8,771 nt of DNA from Actinomycetes bacterium. GTDB lineage: Bacteria; Actinomycetota; Acidimicrobiia; Acidimicrobiales; Microtrichaceae. How positions within the stretch are numbered: the stretch's first letter is position 1; the number at the start of each line of letters is the position of its first letter. The stretch spans positions 1 through 8,771 of the forward strand of contig JAFAFZ010000285.1 of the NCBI GenBank assembly GCA_023423215.1, in the 5' to 3' direction. Below the pieces are notes generated by a model, which was given only the letters and a program-made list of their open reading frames with translations, was not told the DNA's origin and searched no databases. Positions 6,821-8,771 of this stretch are shown here, piece after piece. The translations under genes were made by a program, and so were the position numbers.

Positions 6821-7420
6821 TCAGGCTGCGGCCAGGCGCTGGAGGGCCTGGCGCAGCAGATCGGAGGTCTCGCCGTCGTCGGGCAGGTCCGAGAGGACCC
6901 GGGCGATCTCATCGGGGCCGTAGCCGAGGCCCGAGAGCGCGTCGCGCACGTCGCCACGCGCCGAGGCGACGCCGCCGCCCGCGGCCACCACGGCGGTGGC
7001 GCCCGGGTCGGCGTCGGGCACCTGGAGACGGCTCTTCAGCTCGACCAGCAGCCGCGCGGCGGTCTTCTTGCCCACGCCGGGCACCAGGCACAGCGCGGCG
7101 ACGTCGTCGGTGGCGAGCACGTGGCGCAGGCCGAGCGGCGAGTGCACGGACAGGATGGCCAACCCGAGCGCCGGACCGACGCCGTGCGTGCCGATCAGCG
7201 TCTCGAAGACGCGACGCTCGTCGATGGAGCCGAACCCGTAGAGCGTCTCGGCGTCCTCACGCTGGTGGTGGTGGACGTGCAGGAACACCTGCGCGCCCTC
7301 GGCACCCACCTCGTGCTCGGTGGCGGGGGTGACCTGCACCCGGTAGCCGACCCCGCTGACCTCCACCAACAGCTCGCCGTCGGAGCGGTCGAGCAGCTCT
7401 CCCCTCAACGATCCGATCAT
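6821..7420 (-). CDS. ruvA: Holliday junction DNA helicase subunit RuvA
   Basis: RuvA binds the four-way junction as a tetramer and loads RuvB. The 199-residue length is typical. Domain I (1-64) begins MIGSLRG and ends with [10 protein letters not shown], whose Glu55 and Asp56 match the acidic pin residues of E. coli RuvA. Domain II carries two helix-hairpin-helix motifs, [16 protein letters not shown] (75-90) and [14 protein letters not shown] (112-125). An Ala/Gly-rich flexible linker (about 137-155) leads to domain III (156-199), which binds RuvB. The ATG at 7420 overlaps the ruvC stop by 4 bases (ATGA) and has a strong GGAGG (7430-7434) 9 bases upstream, so translational coupling to ruvC is likely. 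It shares the LexA-controlled promoter in front of ruvC. Confidence 0.96.
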   Translation of the reverse strand: MIGSLRGELLDRSDGELLVEVSGVGYRVQVTPATEHEVGAEGAQVFLHVHHHQREDAETLYGFGSIDERRVFETLIGTHGVGPALGLAILSVHSPLGLRHVLATDDVAALCLVPGVGKKTAARLLVELKSRLQVPDADPGATAVVAAGGGVASARGDVRDALSGLGYGPDEIARVLSDLPDDGETSDLLRQALQRLAAA

Positions 7421-7941
7421 CTGTGCGCGCCTCCGGGGACGGTGCGGGGCGCCTGCGCCGGCACGGCGGTGCCGGCGGCGAACGCCACGTGGGTCAGTGC
7501 GATCGCCGCGGCATCTGCGGCGTCGGCGGGACGCGGTGGCGCCTCCAACCCGAGCAGCACCTGGACCATCTGCTGGACCTGCTGCTTGTCGGCGCCGCCG
7601 TGGCCGGCGACGGCGTCCTTGATCTGGTTGGGCGAGTACTCGGCGACGTCGATGCCACGGCTGGCGGCCTCGGCCATGACCACGCCCGAGGCCTGCCCGA
7701 CCGACATGGCCGTGCGCACGTTCGACTGGAACAGCACGCGCTCGATCGCGACCGAGTGCGGTCGGACCTCGTCGAGCAGGCCGCGCACGTCCGACCACAG
7801 CTCGGCGAGCCGGACCGCGACCGGTGCGTCCGGAGGCGTGCGCAGGACGCCGAGGGCGACCGCGCGGGTCCGCCCGCGGGTGACCTCGACCGCGCAGTAG
7901 CCGCAGCGGGTCAGGCCGGGATCCACGCCGAGGACGAACAC
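7417..7941 (-). CDS. ruvC: Holliday junction resolvase RuvC
   Basis: RuvC is the dimeric endonuclease that cuts Holliday junctions after RuvAB branch migration. The 174-residue product has the usual length and all four acidic active-site residues: Asp7 (in LGVDPG), Glu67 (in IERVLFQSN), and Asp140 and Asp143 (in DAADAAAIALTH). YSPNQIKDAVAGHGGADKQQ (102-121) is the conserved DNA-binding region. The start is a GTG at 7941 with no Shine-Dalgarno; a -10 element ends 7 bases upstream, so the mRNA is probably leaderless. Codons 2 and 3 (TTC GTC) form half of the LexA box, which may explain Phe at position 2. It is the first gene of ruvCAB and is divergent from an ABC ATPase gene. Confidence 0.96.
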   Translation of the reverse strand: MFVLGVDPGLTRCGYCAVEVTRGRTRAVALGVLRTPPDAPVAVRLAELWSDVRGLLDEVRPHSVAIERVLFQSNVRTAMSVGQASGVVMAEAASRGIDVAEYSPNQIKDAVAGHGGADKQQVQQMVQVLLGLEAPPRPADAADAAAIALTHVAFAAGTAVPAQAPRTVPGGAHR

Positions 7942-7949
7942 AGGTTCGA
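7934..7949. promoter_or_regulatory. LexA (SOS) box overlapping the ruvC start codon
   Basis: Read on the minus strand the site is TCGAAC-CTGT-GTTCGT, matching 11 of the 12 defined bases of the TCGAAC-N4-GTTCGA LexA operator known from mycobacteria and Bacillus. It begins at the last base of the predicted -10 element, covers the predicted transcription start and the GTG start codon, and reaches into codon 3. LexA bound here would block RNA polymerase; DNA damage would release it. ruvC is a known LexA target in mycobacteria. The nearest start codon on the plus strand is about 80 to 95 bases away, so control of the divergent ABC gene is possible but unproven. Confidence 0.85.
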
Positions 7950-7977
7950 TGCTAGCCGGGCACCCCGCATGCGTCGG
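7949..7977 (-). promoter_or_regulatory. ruvC promoter, predicted leaderless
   Basis: On the minus strand TAGCAT (7954 to 7949) fits TANNNT, and CCGACG (7977 to 7972) shares the central GAC of TTGACA with an ideal 17-base spacer. Seven bases separate the -10 from the GTG, which places the transcription start at the start codon. The absence of any Shine-Dalgarno before ruvC agrees with this. A CGCATGCG palindrome (7966-7973) touches the -35 element; its role is unknown. Confidence 0.6.
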
Positions 7978-8043
7978 TGACCTCCGCGGCGCCGACGTGG
8001 CCCAACTTCAAGGCGGCCGAGCCGTCCGCCGATGACCCTGGGG

Positions 8044-8771
8044 ATGCCCACTCCCCCCTCGACCTCCCCCGCCGGGGGCGCCGGCCCGGTGGCCGATCCG
8101 CTGGTGCGCCTGCGTGGCGTCGGCCACCGCTTCGGTCGCACCGAGGCGCTGCGCGACCTGGACCTGGACGTCCCGGCGAACCGGATCACCGTCCTGCTCG
8201 GCCCCAACGGCGCCGGCAAGACGACCGCCATCCGGGCGATCACCGGCGCGCTCGTCCCCGCCTCCGGCGACGTCACCACGTTCGGGCTCGACCCCGAGCA
8301 CGAGGGCCACCTGATCCGCCCCCGCTGCGGCGTCGTCGCCGCGAAGCCGGCGCTCTACGACCGGCTCTCGGGCCGCGACAACCTGATCTACTCCGCCGAG
8401 CTGTACGGCCTGGGACGCGACGTCGAGCCCCGCCTGCGTGAGGTCGCCGGCCGCTTCGGCATCCTGGACGCCCTGGGGCTGCAGGTGGGCGGGTACTCGA
8501 CCGGCATGAAGACCCGCCTGGCGCTGGCCCGTGCGGTGCTGCACGACCCGGAGCTGCTGCTCTTCGACGAGCCCACCTCCGGGCTCGACCCGGAATCCGC
8601 GCACGCCGTGCTCGAGCTCATCAGGGAGATGACCCGCGACGGCCGCACCGTCGTCATGTGCACGCACCTGCTCAGCGAGGCCGAGGGCCTGGCCGACCAC
8701 ATCGTCGTGATGGAGGGTGGCACCGTCCTCGTGAGCGGCTCGCCGGCCAGCCTCACCGACCGCTACTGGCC
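8044..8771 (+). CDS. ABC-2 type transporter ATP-binding protein (gene continues off the right edge)
   Basis: This is the nucleotide-binding subunit of an ABC transporter on the cytoplasmic side of the membrane; 242 residues are present. Visible motifs are Walker [10 protein letters not shown] (53-61), the signature [14 protein letters not shown] (151-164, a YSTGM variant of LSGGQ typical of drug-export ATPases), Walker B LLLFDEP (171-177), D-loop SGLDPES (179-185) and the H-loop His208 in [10 protein letters not shown]. In the Q-loop the usual Gln is replaced: [15 protein letters not shown] (96-110) has Ala where PQ-type relatives have Gln. The start is uncertain. The ATG at 8044, another in frame at 8032, and a GTG at 8089 all precede the conserved domain ([13 protein letters not shown]), and none has a good Shine-Dalgarno. 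A membrane permease gene is expected downstream, outside the window. The substrate cannot be told. Confidence 0.88.
   Translation, partial: MPTPPSTSPAGGAGPVADPLVRLRGVGHRFGRTEALRDLDLDVPANRITVLLGPNGAGKTTAIRAITGALVPASGDVTTFGLDPEHEGHLIRPRCGVVAAKPALYDRLSGRDNLIYSAELYGLGRDVEPRLREVAGRFGILDALGLQVGGYSTGMKTRLALARAVLHDPELLLFDEPTSGLDPESAHAVLELIREMTRDGRTVVMCTHLLSEAEGLADHIVVMEGGTVLVSGSPASLTDRYW

Noticed and set aside
7421..7798. Extension of the RuvA frame upstream through ruvC
   Set aside because: It is an alternative frame of ruvC. RuvA begins at the family-typical MIGSLRG with a strong GGAGG.
8066..8078. CCCCC-N3-GGGGG hairpin near the start of the ABC ATPase gene as an attenuator
   Set aside because: The short stem is common in such GC-rich DNA, it lies inside the likely coding region, and no T-run follows it.

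Overview
The window is GC-rich chromosomal DNA of the actinobacterial type. GTG starts are frequent (yajC, queA, ruvB, ruvC), genes are tightly packed, some promoters look leaderless, and there is a TCGAAC-N4-GTTCGA type LexA box. Gene content and protein sequence suggest a Nocardioidaceae-like actinomycete such as Nocardioides or Aeromicrobium; the genus is inference. No mobile element, CRISPR array, tRNA or rRNA was seen.

Nine of the ten genes lie on the minus strand. From right to left these are ruvC-ruvA-ruvB (Holliday junction processing, 7941 to 5688), a long-chain-type acyl-CoA dehydrogenase (5480 to 4332), a lipoprotein that resembles the extracytoplasmic P1 domain of SecD (4275 to 3451), queA and tgt (tRNA queuosine modification, 3449 to 1195), yajC (1117 to 665) and the 5' end of secD (522 to the window edge). 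One gene points right: an ABC-2 type ATPase that starts near 8044 and runs off the end.

The genes fall into three or four transcription units. ruvCAB is one, with overlapping or nearly touching genes behind a leaderless promoter covered by a near-perfect LexA box, so SOS control is well supported. The acyl-CoA dehydrogenase sits alone behind a 207-base gap that holds two dyads and a promoter, which suggests its own repressor. The lipoprotein, queA and tgt are translationally coupled (1-base gap, then 1-base overlap). They probably continue into yajC and secD, separated by a 77-base gap packed with hairpins and a 142-base gap.

The most unusual item is the SecD-P1 lipoprotein. It has SecD's soluble periplasmic domain on a lipid anchor, lacks all SecD membrane helices after the domain, and is encoded about 3 kb upstream of the true secD in the same gene string. 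Everything else is recognisable housekeeping; the remaining interest is mostly regulatory.
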